DNA of 64,000 nt, from NCBI RefSeq assembly GCF_040214835.1, contig NZ_CP157874.1, positions 3,476,001 to 3,540,000 on the forward strand, given 5' to 3'. The notes under the pieces are model-generated. The model saw nothing but the letters and a program-made list of their open reading frames with translations, searched no databases and was not told the origin of the DNA. Made by a program: the position numbers and the translations under genes. Origin of the DNA: Pseudomonas asiatica. Lineage in GTDB: Bacteria > Pseudomonadota > Gammaproteobacteria > Pseudomonadales > Pseudomonadaceae. Every line of letters begins with the position of its first letter. Position 1 is the first letter of the stretch. Positions 52,040 through 60,794 of the stretch are shown in pieces.

Positions 52040-52600
52040 ATGAGCACCCCACTGAACGTCGTAGCCCTGTCCGGCGGCACTGCCCGCCCTTCGCGCACCC
52101 TGGCCCTGACCGAGGCAATCCTCGCCGAACTGGCCCAGCACCTGCACATCAAGCCGCACCTGATCGAACTGGGCGAGATCGCCCGCCCGTTGGGCAGCGC
52201 CCTGTGGCGCAGCGAACTGCCCGAGGCCGTGGAACAGCAACTGCGCCTGGTGGAAAAAGCCGACCTGCTGGTGGTGACCACGCCGGTGTACCGCGGCAGC
52301 TTCACCGGCCACTTCAAGCACCTGTTCGACCTGATCGGCCAGGACGCCCTGGTCGACACCCCGGTGCTGCTCGCCGCCACCGGCGGCAGCGAGCGCCACG
52401 CGCTGGTGCTCGACCACCAGCTGCGCCCACTGTTCAGCTTCCTGCAAGCCCTGACCCTGCCCATCGGCGTGTTCGCCAGCCAGGCGGAAATGGCCGACTA
52501 CCGGGTGTCCAGCGCAGCCCTGGCCGCCCGTATCCGCCTGGCCGCCGAGCGCGCCGTGCCGCTGTTCGGCGCCCATCATGCGCTGCGCAAGAGCGCCTGA
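52040..52600 (+). CDS. sfnE: NADPH-dependent FMN reductase SfnE/MsuE
   Basis: A 186-aa flavodoxin-fold FMN reductase. It shows VVALSGGTARPSRTLALTEA (phosphate loop), EKADLLVVTTPVYRGSFTGH, FKHLFDLIGQDALVDTPVLL and ATGGSERHALVLDHQLRPLF. It supplies FMNH2 to two-component monooxygenases that cut carbon-sulfur bonds (dimethyl sulfone, methanesulfonate). GGAG stands before ATG 52040. First gene of the sfnE-sfnC-sfnR set known from P. putida DS1. The monooxygenase itself is not here. Confidence 0.87.
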   Translation: MSTPLNVVALSGGTARPSRTLALTEAILAELAQHLHIKPHLIELGEIARPLGSALWRSELPEAVEQQLRLVEKADLLVVTTPVYRGSFTGHFKHLFDLIGQDALVDTPVLLAATGGSERHALVLDHQLRPLFSFLQALTLPIGVFASQAEMADYRVSSAALAARIRLAAERAVPLFGAHHALRKSA

Positions 52601-52609
52601 GGAGCGGCC

Positions 52610-53797
52610 ATGAATGCACCTGTGAATACCCCCCGGCGCCCTGCCTTGGCCATCGCCCGCGAACTGGCCGGGCAGTTTGCCCAGACCGCCGTCGAGCGCG
52701 ATGAACGCGGCGGCACGCCAAAAGCCGAGCGCGACGCCCTGCGTGACAGCGGCCTGCTGTCGCTGGTGATCCCGCAGGCCTTCGGCGGCCAGGGCGCCAA
52801 CTGGCACGACACCTTCGCGGTGGTGCGCGAGTTCGCCCGGGTCGACAGCTCCATCGCCCACGTGTTCGGCTTCCATCACCTGATGCTGGCCACCGTGCGC
52901 CTGTTCTCGCGCCCGGACCAATGGCAACCGTGGTTCGAGCAGACCGCCCGCAAGCAGTGGTTCTGGGGCAATGCCTTGAACCCGCTGGACACCCGCACCG
53001 TGGTCAAGCACTTCGATGGCTGGTGCGAGTTTTCCGGCAAGAAAAGCTTCTGCTCCGGCGCCAGCGATTCGGAAATGCTCATCGCCTCGGCGGTGGACGA
53101 ACGTGCCGGCGGCAAGCTGCTGATCGCCGCCATCCCCAGTGGCCGTACCGGCATCAGCCTGCACAGTGACTGGAACAACATCGGCCAGCGCCAGACCGAC
53201 AGCGGCAGCGCCACCTTCGAGCGGGTACGGGTGGAGCACAACGAACTGCTGCTCGACCCAGGCCCCTTGAGCACGCCGTTCGCCGCCCTGCGCCCGCTGA
53301 TTGCCCAGTTGCACTTCGCCAACCTGTTCCTCGGCATCGCCGAGGGGGCGTTCGAGGAGGCCCGCCAGTACACGCTCAAGGAAAGCCGGCCGTGGTTCCG
53401 CTCCAGCGCCGCCAGCAGCGCCGAAGACCCATACGTGCTGCGCCATTACGGCGAGTTCTGGGTCGGCCTGGAGAGCGTGCGCCTGCTGATCGAACGGGCC
53501 GCACGCCAGCTCGATGCCGCCTGGGCCAGGGAGCACGCCCTCACGGCGCAAGAGCGCGGCGACCTGGCCCTGGCCATCGGCACCGCCAAGGTTGCCGCCA
53601 GCCGCCATGGCCTGGACATCTGCAACCGCCTGTTCGAGGTCACCGGCGCCCGCGCCACCCATGCTTCGCTGCGCTTCGACCGGCACTGGCGCAACCTGCG
53701 CACGCAAACCCTGCACGACCCGGTGGACTACCGCATCCACGAACTCGGCGAGTGGGCCCTCAACGACAAGCGCCCTGCCCCATCCTTCTATTCCTGA
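52610..53797 (+). CDS. sfnC: Acyl-CoA-dehydrogenase-like monooxygenase SfnC
   Basis: A 395-aa flavoprotein of the acyl-CoA dehydrogenase/DszC-like group (SfnC, MsuC). Visible are SGLLSLVIPQAFGGQGANWH, ARVDSSIAHVFGFHHLMLAT, GKKSFCSGASDSEMLIASAV, WNNIGQRQTDSGSATFERVR and a C-terminal ICNRLFEVTGARATHASLRF. The usual catalytic glutamate context of acyl-CoA dehydrogenases is absent, which suits a reduced-flavin monooxygenase in sulfone use. It starts nine bases after sfnE with GAGGAG before the ATG. Confidence 0.83.
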   Translation: MNAPVNTPRRPALAIARELAGQFAQTAVERDERGGTPKAERDALRDSGLLSLVIPQAFGGQGANWHDTFAVVREFARVDSSIAHVFGFHHLMLATVRLFSRPDQWQPWFEQTARKQWFWGNALNPLDTRTVVKHFDGWCEFSGKKSFCSGASDSEMLIASAVDERAGGKLLIAAIPSGRTGISLHSDWNNIGQRQTDSGSATFERVRVEHNELLLDPGPLSTPFAALRPLIAQLHFANLFLGIAEGAFEEARQYTLKESRPWFRSSAASSAEDPYVLRHYGEFWVGLESVRLLIERAARQLDAAWAREHALTAQERGDLALAIGTAKVAASRHGLDICNRLFEVTGARATHASLRFDRHWRNLRTQTLHDPVDYRIHELGEWALNDKRPAPSFYS

Positions 53798-53806
53798 GGA
53801 TTGCCC

Positions 53807-54907
<1,101 letters not shown>

Positions 54908-54923
54908 ACGCTTGTAAACCTGC

Positions 54924-55022
54924 GCCGGCCCTTTCGCGGGTAAACCCGCTCCCACAGGGGCCGCGCCAGCTTGAGATCGGCACAGTACCTGTGGGAGCGG
55001 GTTTACCCGCGAAAGGGCCGGC
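54924..55022. repeat. REP pair, GCCGGCCCTTTCGCGGGTAAACCC class
   Basis: Perfect 35-base inverted arms at 54924-54958 and 54988-55022 lie in the convergent gap between sfnR and the Gly/His-rich gene. This is the class closest to the published P. putida REP consensus, as I recall it. Confidence 0.87.
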
Positions 55023-55038
55023 ACAGACACCCAAATTG

Positions 55039-55557
55039 CTAGTTCCGGTCGCCTCCGCGATCATCCCCAACATCATGGTCAGCCCCATCATCAGCGCCAT
55101 GCCCTACACCGTGGGGCTCGCCCACGTCGTGATTCGCTTCGTGATTCGCCTCATGGTTGGCTTCATGATTTGCTTCGTGGTTGGCCTCGTGGTCGGCGCC
55201 ATCATCAGCACCATTGCGCCCGCGGCCATCATGGCCTGGGCCGCCATGCCCACCACCATCGCCACTATGCCCGCTGCCACTGCCGCCGTGGCCACCACCC
55301 GAGCCACCGCCGCCGCTACCACCACCTCCACCGCCATGACCACCGCCGCCACCATGACCACCGCCGCCACCATGGCCACCGCCGCCACCACTACCACCAC
55401 CTCCGCCGCCATGGCCACCACCACCGCCGCTGCCTCCGCCACCACCACCATCTTTCGCATATGCGCTGGAGGTACCGCCAATGGAGTCAGGCACCAACAC
55501 GGCCGAAGCCGACAACACTGCACCGATAGCCAAAGCCAACAAACATTTCCTGAGCAT
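55039..55557 (-). CDS. Secreted glycine/histidine-rich repeat protein
   Basis: A 172-aa product. The signal peptide MLRKCLLALAIGAVLSASAV (cleavage probably after SSAYA) is followed by about 75 residues of Gly/Ser/His runs (GGGGGHGGGGG units). Next come D/H/G-rich sequence, then five NHEA repeats (ADHEANHEANHEANHEANHE) from 12-base DNA repeats, and a D/G/H tail. The histidines and acids suggest metal binding in the periplasm or outside, by inference. GGAG stands four bases before ATG 55560 and seven before ATG 55557; I use the latter. Length may vary between strains through repeat slippage. Confidence 0.65.
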   Translation of the reverse strand: MLRKCLLALAIGAVLSASAVLVPDSIGGTSSAYAKDGGGGGGSGGGGGHGGGGGGSGGGGGHGGGGGHGGGGGHGGGGGGSGGGGSGGGHGGSGSGHSGDGGGHGGPGHDGRGRNGADDGADHEANHEANHEANHEANHEANHDVGEPHGVGHGADDGADHDVGDDRGGDRN

Positions 55558-55769
55558 CATGAGCCTCCGCTTGGAGTAGCACCGGGCTGCACTACGCACC
55601 CGGTGATTTCCGGCCCCCCATGGGGCGACCTGCTAACCAGCGCGGCCATCCATCTAGCGGTTGAACGAGATCCATCTGGGCCTGCCGGCCATATATTTCA
55701 GAATGTTTCTTGATTTTTTGAGCGTAGCTACACCGCTTCGCTTGTCACCGACCGGTCATCAGAATGGCT

Positions 55770-55807
55770 GGCTCGCCAAAGGCCGCTGCACCATGGCCTG
55801 GCGAGCC
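55770..55807. terminator. Hairpin behind the glutathione S-transferase gene
   Basis: GGCTCGCCA (55770-55778) pairs with TGGCGAGCC (55799-55807), with inner GGCC pairing. It sits just past the stop of the minus-strand gst gene. No T-run, so terminator function is only possible. Confidence 0.35.
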
Positions 55808-55814
55808 GGGTTGC

Positions 55815-56441
55815 TCAGGAGGCCGCGCGGGGCATCAGATCATACGGGTGCTTCCAGCCTGGCAACGCCTGGATTCGCGCCTTCCATGCCTCGATGTGGG
55901 TGAACTGCGCCAACGCAATGCCAGTGTCCTCCGGCATGAACACATACCCGGCCAGCGACAGGTCAGCGATCGTCAGCCGGCCACCGACCATGAATGGCGT
56001 CTTCGCCAAGTGCGCGTCGACAATACGGTAGGCCGCCAAGGCACGTTCACGCAGGAACCGGGTCACGTCCGTTTCACCGGTTTTCTTCAGGCAGAAAAGA
56101 AAGCGCAGCGCCGCGTAGTAACTGGTGAACTTGTGGTTGTCGAACAGCATCCAGCGCCAGATCTCGCGCTTTTCGTCTTCGTCGCGGGGGCCGAACTGCC
56201 CGGTTTTCTCCGCAAGGTAGTCAAGGATCAGCGCAGACTGGGTGAAGGATTTGCCGGCGTGCTCCAGCACCGGCACCTCGCCCTGCTCGTTCACTTCGTC
56301 GCGCCAGGCTTGTTCACGAGTCTGGCCATTGAAGAAATCGACGAACACCGGCTGCCAGTCCTGGCCTGTGAGCTCAAGCATCAGGGCGGCCTTGTAGGCG
56401 TTACCGGATTCGGCGAAACAATGCAGCTTGTAGTCGGGCAT
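55815..56441 (-). CDS. Glutathione S-transferase family protein
   Basis: A 208-aa GST. The N-terminal thioredoxin-like domain has CFAESGNAYKAALMLELTGQ, the cis-proline segment NEQGEVPVLEHAGKSFTQSA and ILDYLAEKTGQFGP. The helical C-terminal domain has the N-capping motif region LTIADLSLAGYVFMPE. The S in AESGN is a likely thiol-activating residue. Substrate unknown. Monocistronic, with convergent or distant neighbours. Confidence 0.87.
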   Translation of the reverse strand: MPDYKLHCFAESGNAYKAALMLELTGQDWQPVFVDFFNGQTREQAWRDEVNEQGEVPVLEHAGKSFTQSALILDYLAEKTGQFGPRDEDEKREIWRWMLFDNHKFTSYYAALRFLFCLKKTGETDVTRFLRERALAAYRIVDAHLAKTPFMVGGRLTIADLSLAGYVFMPEDTGIALAQFTHIEAWKARIQALPGWKHPYDLMPRAAS

Positions 56442-56827
56442 GGGTGAGAACCTTCAGTATCCATTGAATGATTGGGCCATCGGGCCGAGCAGATCACGCC
56501 TGGCCCGACAGGGTCAATGCGCGCAGCCAGAACATCTTATTCCCCGTCCCTCCCGTCATAGTCCCCACCCGAGCACCACTCATTACCCGGGTGAAGACTA
56601 CTTACCAACTCGCCTGACAGGGCCCTATCGCCGGCAAGCCAGCTCCCACAGGTACTGCACAGCCCTCAAGGGCAGCGCGGTCGTGTGGGAGCTGGCTTGC
56701 CGGCGATGGGCTGCGCAGCAGCCCCGGCAATCTCCAGCGTTGAACAAGGGAACTACCACCCCGCCTGCGCTTTCTTAAACACTGAGTGGTTCAATTACTT
56801 GGGCTTCATGCTACTGGAGATCACACC
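56442..56827. other. Spacer between gst and the DUF2388 gene
   Basis: No gene seen. It holds the REP pair at 56627-56707. The last 90 bases are less GC-rich and presumably carry the promoter of the DUF2388 gene. Confidence 0.6.
56627..56707. repeat. REP pair, GCCGGCAAGCCAGCTCCCAC class
   Basis: ATCGCCGGCAAGCCAGCTCC CACA (56627-56650) is mirrored by TGTGGGAGCTGGCTTGCCGG CGAT (56684-56707). A third sequence class, present once more as a single element near 23790. Confidence 0.85.
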
Positions 56828-57145
56828 ATGCGCCACCTACTCCTCGCCCCTGCGCTGCTGCTCCTGCTGCCTGCCGGTGCTGCCCTGGCTGACGTCGACG
56901 CAGGCGACGTCGCAACCTCGGCCGGTGTTTCCGCCTCGCTTTACTCGACCTTCAAGGACGACAAACGGATCATCCCGGCACGCGACGAGCTTTCGGCCTA
57001 CGTCGCCAGCGGTGGTGCAATCCGTGGCGCCTATGTGGAGTCGGCGCTGGAACAAGCCCGCAAGGACAACCCAGGCCTGCAGGCCAATGATGAAGAACTG
57101 GCCCGGGCCCTCCTCTCGCAGGATGACCGCATAGCCGATCATTGA
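56828..57145 (+). CDS. DUF2388 exported small protein
   Basis: A 105-aa protein. The signal peptide MRHLLLAPALLLLLPAGAAL (cleavage after ALA) precedes the DUF2388 body: DVATSAGVSASLYSTFKDDK, RDELSAYVASGGAIRGAYVE, LQANDEELARALLSQ. The family is small, exported and found mainly in Pseudomonas; its function is not known. GGAGA precedes ATG 56828. Confidence 0.78.
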   Translation: MRHLLLAPALLLLLPAGAALADVDAGDVATSAGVSASLYSTFKDDKRIIPARDELSAYVASGGAIRGAYVESALEQARKDNPGLQANDEELARALLSQDDRIADH

Positions 57146-57158
57146 TTGAGGTAATCCT

Positions 57159-57263
57159 GCACCGGCCTCTGCGCGGGTAAACCCGCTCCCACAGGAACCG
57201 CACCCACTTCAAACCCAGTGCGGTCCCCTGTGGGAGCGGGTTTACCCGCGAAAGGGTCGGCAC
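57159..57263. repeat. REP pair between DUF2388 gene and glcC
   Basis: GCGCGGGTAAACCCGCTCCC ACAGG is mirrored by CCTGTGGGAGCGGGTTTACC CGCG near 57230-57253, in a convergent gap. Arm ends have one or two mismatches. Confidence 0.8.
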
Positions 57264-57273
57264 AGGCAAAACC

Positions 57274-58038
57274 TCAACCCCAGCCATCCATGCGCATGGT
57301 AGCCCTTACCAGCCGCTGCTCTTCCTGCTCGATCTCCCGCAAACTGTCGCGGATCCCGTTGATATGTTCGCGCGCCGCACGCTGCGCCTGCTCGGGCAGC
57401 TGCTCCATCACCGCGTGATACAACCGCGCATGCTGGCGGTCGATCTGGCGCTTCTGCGCTGGCCGGCAATACAGGTTGTTGACCGAGGCGAATACCGTGC
57501 TCAAGGTCAGGTCACTGAGCGATTGCAAGGTATGCACCAGCACCGGGTTGTGCGACGCCTCGCTGATCGCCCGGTGAAAGGCATGGTCGCGGCGGGCATG
57601 TTCACGGGCATCGATCGCTTCGGGGGCGTCGTGCGCAGCCAGCATTTCTTCATAGCGCCGGCGGATCAGCAAACGGTCGACCTCGGTGGCCCGCAACGCC
57701 GCCAGGCGCGCCGATTCGGCCTCCAGCAACGCCCGCACTTCCAGCAGGTCGAACAGCGTGCGCGGCTGCGAACCGAACAGGTGCATCAACGGCGTGGCGC
57801 CCGCATGGCCCGTCAGGTCGGCAACGAACGAGCCCCGCCCCTGCTCGGTGTCGATGATGCCGCGCCCGCGCAGGATGCGCAGGCCTTCACGCAGCGCCGA
57901 GCGCGAGCAGCCCAGCTTGTCCACCAGGCGCCGCTCCGACGGCAGGGCCTGGCCCACCTTGAGCACGCCTTCGACGATCAGCCGCTCGACCCGTTCGGCC
58001 ACCTGGTCGGCGACCTTGGCCTTGCCTTCAGTACCCAC
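57274..58038 (-). CDS. glcC: Glycolate-operon regulator GlcC (FadR/GntR family)
   Basis: A 254-aa regulator. The winged helix is at the N-terminus (KVADQVAERVERLIVEGVLK; LPSERRLVDKLGCSRSALRE; GRGIIDTEQGRGSFV). The FadR-type FCD ligand domain follows (DLLEVRALLEAESARLAALR; DHAFHRAISEASHNPVLVHT; QHARLYHAVMEQ), with metal-binding histidines. The GTG at 58038 is chosen: AGGAGG lies eight bases before it, and the longer frame runs into an operator-like site. It is divergent from glcD, and two TGGTAGGACCA sites lie in the gap. It would sense glycolate or a related acid. Confidence 0.87.
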   Translation of the reverse strand: MGTEGKAKVADQVAERVERLIVEGVLKVGQALPSERRLVDKLGCSRSALREGLRILRGRGIIDTEQGRGSFVADLTGHAGATPLMHLFGSQPRTLFDLLEVRALLEAESARLAALRATEVDRLLIRRRYEEMLAAHDAPEAIDAREHARRDHAFHRAISEASHNPVLVHTLQSLSDLTLSTVFASVNNLYCRPAQKRQIDRQHARLYHAVMEQLPEQAQRAAREHINGIRDSLREIEQEEQRLVRATMRMDGWG

Positions 58039-58053
58039 TGCGTACCCTCCTGC

Positions 58054-58064
58054 TGGTAGGACCA
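58054..58064. promoter_or_regulatory. FadR-type operator, GlcC site 1
   Basis: TGGTAGGACCA lies 16 bases upstream of the glcC start codon. It shares its core with the second site and with the TGGTC-N-GACCA-like sites of FadR-family regulators, suggesting autoregulation. Confidence 0.55.
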
Positions 58065-58125
58065 CTTCGACCACCTGCCTCAATCTAGCCGGGCAAAGCC
58101 GTCAATAACCAGTACCCGTCGCAAA

Positions 58126-58142
58126 AACTGGTAGGACCAGTT
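58126..58142. promoter_or_regulatory. FadR-type operator, GlcC site 2
   Basis: AACTGGTAGGACCAGTT is a perfect 7-base inverted repeat with a 3-base centre, about 92 bases before the glcD start. It is probably the main GlcC site for the glc operon. Confidence 0.65.
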
Positions 58143-58200
58143 AACCCCGTGCTCGACCGCGGCGGCTGCCACGCGCAGGCTGCAAGGGTGAGCGCTTTGC

Positions 58201-58215
58201 CAACAACAACAAAAA
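58201..58215 (+). promoter_or_regulatory. Hfq/Crc CA tract in the glcD leader
   Basis: CAACAACAACAAAAA stands 18 bases before the glcD ATG. This is a strong A-rich AAN-repeat, the standard Hfq/Crc target, predicting catabolite repression of glycolate use. Confidence 0.65.
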
Positions 58216-58233
58216 CCGTTGCCGAGTGAGCCG

Positions 58234-59733
58234 ATGAATATCCTGTATGACGAACGCGTCGATGGCGCGCTGCCTGACGTGGACCGGGGGGCGCTGCTGC
58301 AAGCGCTGCGCGCTGCCCTGCCGGACCTCGAGATCCTGCACCGCGAGGAAGACCTCAAGCCCTATGAATGCGACGGCCTCTCAGCCTACCGCACGGTGCC
58401 GCTGCTGGTGGTGCTGCCCGAGCGCCTGGAGCAGGTGCAGGCCCTGCTCAGGCTCTGCCACCAACGTGGTGTGCCGGTGGTGGCACGCGGCGCCGGTACC
58501 GGCCTGTCGGGCGGCGCCCTGCCGCTGGCAAAAGGCATCCTGCTGGTGATGGCGCGTTTCAACCGCATTCTCGAGGTCAACCCGCAAGGCCGCTTCGCCC
58601 GTGTGCAGCCCGGCGTGCGCAACCTGGCCATCTCCCAGGCTGCCGCGCCCCACGGCTTGTACTATGCGCCGGACCCATCCTCGCAGATAGCCTGCTCCAT
58701 CGGCGGCAATGTTGCGGAGAACGCCGGTGGCGTGCACTGCCTGAAGTACGGCCTGACCGTGCACAACCTGCTCAAGGTGGAAATCCTCACGGTCGAGGGC
58801 GAACGCCTGACCCTCGGCAGCGATGCCCTGGACAGCCCCGGTTTCGACCTGCTGGCACTGTTCACCGGCTCCGAAGGCATGCTCGGCATCGTCACCGAAG
58901 TCACCGTCAAGCTGCTGCCCAAGCCCCAGGTGGCGCGGGTGCTGCTGGCCAGCTTCGACAGCGTCGAGGACGCCGGCCGGGCTGTGGCCGAGATCATCGC
59001 TGCCGGGATCATCCCCGGCGGCCTGGAGATGATGGACAACCTGGCGATCCGCGCCGCCGAGGACTTCATCCATGCCGGTTACCCGGTGGACGCGGCGGCC
59101 ATCCTGCTGTGCGAGCTGGATGGCGTCGAGGCCGATGTGCATGACGACTGCGAACGGGTCGCCGCCGTGCTGGCCCAGGCCGGCGCGCGTGAAGTGCGGC
59201 TGGCCTGCGACGAGGCCGAGCGCGTGCGCTTCTGGGCCGGGCGCAAGAATGCCTTCCCGGCGGTGGGGCGCATCTCCCCGGACTACTACTGCATGGACGG
59301 CACCATTCCGCGCCGCGAACTGCCACGGGTGCTCAAGGGCATCAGCGAACTGTCCGGTGAATACGGCCTGCGCGTGGCCAACGTGTTCCACGCCGGCGAC
59401 GGCAACATGCACCCGCTGATCCTGTTCGATGCCAACCTGCCAGGCGAGCTGGAACGTGCCGAAGCCATCGGCGGCAAGATCCTCGAACTGTGCGTGGCCG
59501 TGGGCGGCAGCATCACCGGCGAGCACGGTGTGGGGCGCGAGAAAATCAACCAGATGTGCGCACAGTTCAACAGCGACGAAATCACCCTGTTCCATGCGGT
59601 CAAGGCCGCCTTCGACCCACAGGGCCTGCTCAACCCCGGCAAGAACATCCCCACCCTGCACCGCTGCGCCGAATTCGGCGCCATGCACGTGCACCATGGG
59701 CAATTGCCCTTCCCTGAACTGGAGCGTTTCTGA
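58234..59733 (+). CDS. glcD: Glycolate oxidase FAD subunit GlcD
   Basis: A 499-aa FAD-linked oxidase/D-lactate dehydrogenase-type subunit that oxidises glycolate to glyoxylate at the inner membrane together with GlcE and GlcF. FAD_binding_4 motifs are VVARGAGTGLSGGALPL, PDPSSQIACSIGGNVAENAG and GLTVHNLLKVEILTVEGE. The C-terminal cap has NVFHAGDGNMHPLILFD and GSITGEHGVGREKINQM. ATG 58234 (MNILYDERVDG) gives the usual length. Its stop shares one base with the glcE start. Confidence 0.93.
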   Translation: MNILYDERVDGALPDVDRGALLQALRAALPDLEILHREEDLKPYECDGLSAYRTVPLLVVLPERLEQVQALLRLCHQRGVPVVARGAGTGLSGGALPLAKGILLVMARFNRILEVNPQGRFARVQPGVRNLAISQAAAPHGLYYAPDPSSQIACSIGGNVAENAGGVHCLKYGLTVHNLLKVEILTVEGERLTLGSDALDSPGFDLLALFTGSEGMLGIVTEVTVKLLPKPQVARVLLASFDSVEDAGRAVAEIIAAGIIPGGLEMMDNLAIRAAEDFIHAGYPVDAAAILLCELDGVEADVHDDCERVAAVLAQAGAREVRLACDEAERVRFWAGRKNAFPAVGRISPDYYCMDGTIPRRELPRVLKGISELSGEYGLRVANVFHAGDGNMHPLILFDANLPGELERAEAIGGKILELCVAVGGSITGEHGVGREKINQMCAQFNSDEITLFHAVKAAFDPQGLLNPGKNIPTLHRCAEFGAMHVHHGQLPFPELERF

Positions 59734-60785
59734 TGAGCATGGACCGCGACATCAGCCAGGCCCTGCTGGAGCAGGTCAACCAGGCGCTGAACCAGGCCAC
59801 GCCGCTGCGTATCCAGGGCGGCAACAGCAAGGCCATGCTCGGCTGCCCGGTGACCGGCGAGGTGCTGGACACCCGCAGCCACCGCGGCATCGTCAGCTAC
59901 GACCCGACCGAACTGGTGCTGACTGCCCGCGCCGGCACGCCGCTGCGCGAGATCGAGGCGGCACTGCACGAAGCTGGCCAGATGCTGCCCTGTGAACCAC
60001 CGCACCTGGGCCCCGACGCCACCCTGGGTGGCATGGTCGCGGCCGGGCTGTCCGGCCCAAGGCGGCCGTGGGCCGGGTCGGTGCGCGACTATGTGCTGGG
60101 CACGCGGGTGATCACCGGCCACGGCAAGCTGTTGCGCTTTGGTGGCGAAGTGATGAAAAACGTTGCCGGCTACGACGTGTCGCGGCTGATGGCGGGCAGC
60201 TTCGGCTGCCTCGGGCTGCTGACCGAGGTGTCGCTGAAAGTGCTGCCACGCCCGCGCCAGTGCCTCAGCCTGCGCCTGCCGATGGGCCGCCAGCAGGCGC
60301 TGGCGGAGCTGGCTGAATGGGGCCAGCAGCCGCTGCCGATCAGCGCGGCCTGCCATGACGGCGACGCGCTGTACCTGCGCCTGGAAGGCGGCGAAGGCTC
60401 GGTGCAGTCGGCACGCCAGCGCCTGGGCGGCGAGGCACTGGACAGCAGCTTCTGGAGCGACCTGCGCGAGCAGCGCCTGGCGTTCTTTGCCGGCCCCGCG
60501 CCGCTGTGGCGCCTGTCCGTGCCCAACGCCACCGGCGAGCTGGAGCTGCCCGGCCAGCAGCTGATCGACTGGGGGGGCGCGCAGCGCTGGCTCAAGTCCA
60601 CGGCACCGGCGCAGCACATCCGCGAGCAGGTCGCCAAGGTCGGCGGCCACGCCACCTGCCATGCCCCTGGCGCTGCCAGCAGCCCACCGCTGCCCGCCGC
60701 GCTGATGCGCTACCACCGTGCGCTCAAGCAGCAACTCGACCCCCAGGGGGTGTTCAACCCTGGCCGCCTGTACCCGGACCTGTGA
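59733..60785 (+). CDS. glcE: Glycolate oxidase subunit GlcE
   Basis: A 350-aa FAD-binding subunit, a shorter relative of GlcD. It shows TPLRIQGGNSKAMLGCPV, PTELVLTARAGTPLREIEAA, LPCEPPHLGPDATLGGMVAA and LLRFGGEVMKNVAGYDVSRL. It pairs with GlcD in the oxidase. The ATG at 59733 overlaps the glcD stop (TGATG), so translation is coupled; glcF follows after nine bases. Confidence 0.92.
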   Translation: MSMDRDISQALLEQVNQALNQATPLRIQGGNSKAMLGCPVTGEVLDTRSHRGIVSYDPTELVLTARAGTPLREIEAALHEAGQMLPCEPPHLGPDATLGGMVAAGLSGPRRPWAGSVRDYVLGTRVITGHGKLLRFGGEVMKNVAGYDVSRLMAGSFGCLGLLTEVSLKVLPRPRQCLSLRLPMGRQQALAELAEWGQQPLPISAACHDGDALYLRLEGGEGSVQSARQRLGGEALDSSFWSDLREQRLAFFAGPAPLWRLSVPNATGELELPGQQLIDWGGAQRWLKSTAPAQHIREQVAKVGGHATCHAPGAASSPPLPAALMRYHRALKQQLDPQGVFNPGRLYPDL

Positions 60786-60794
60786 GGCCAGACC

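Noticed and set aside
55170..55529. His-rich plus-strand frame opposite the Gly/His-rich gene
   Set aside because: No signal peptide or ribosome site; the minus-strand frame has both.
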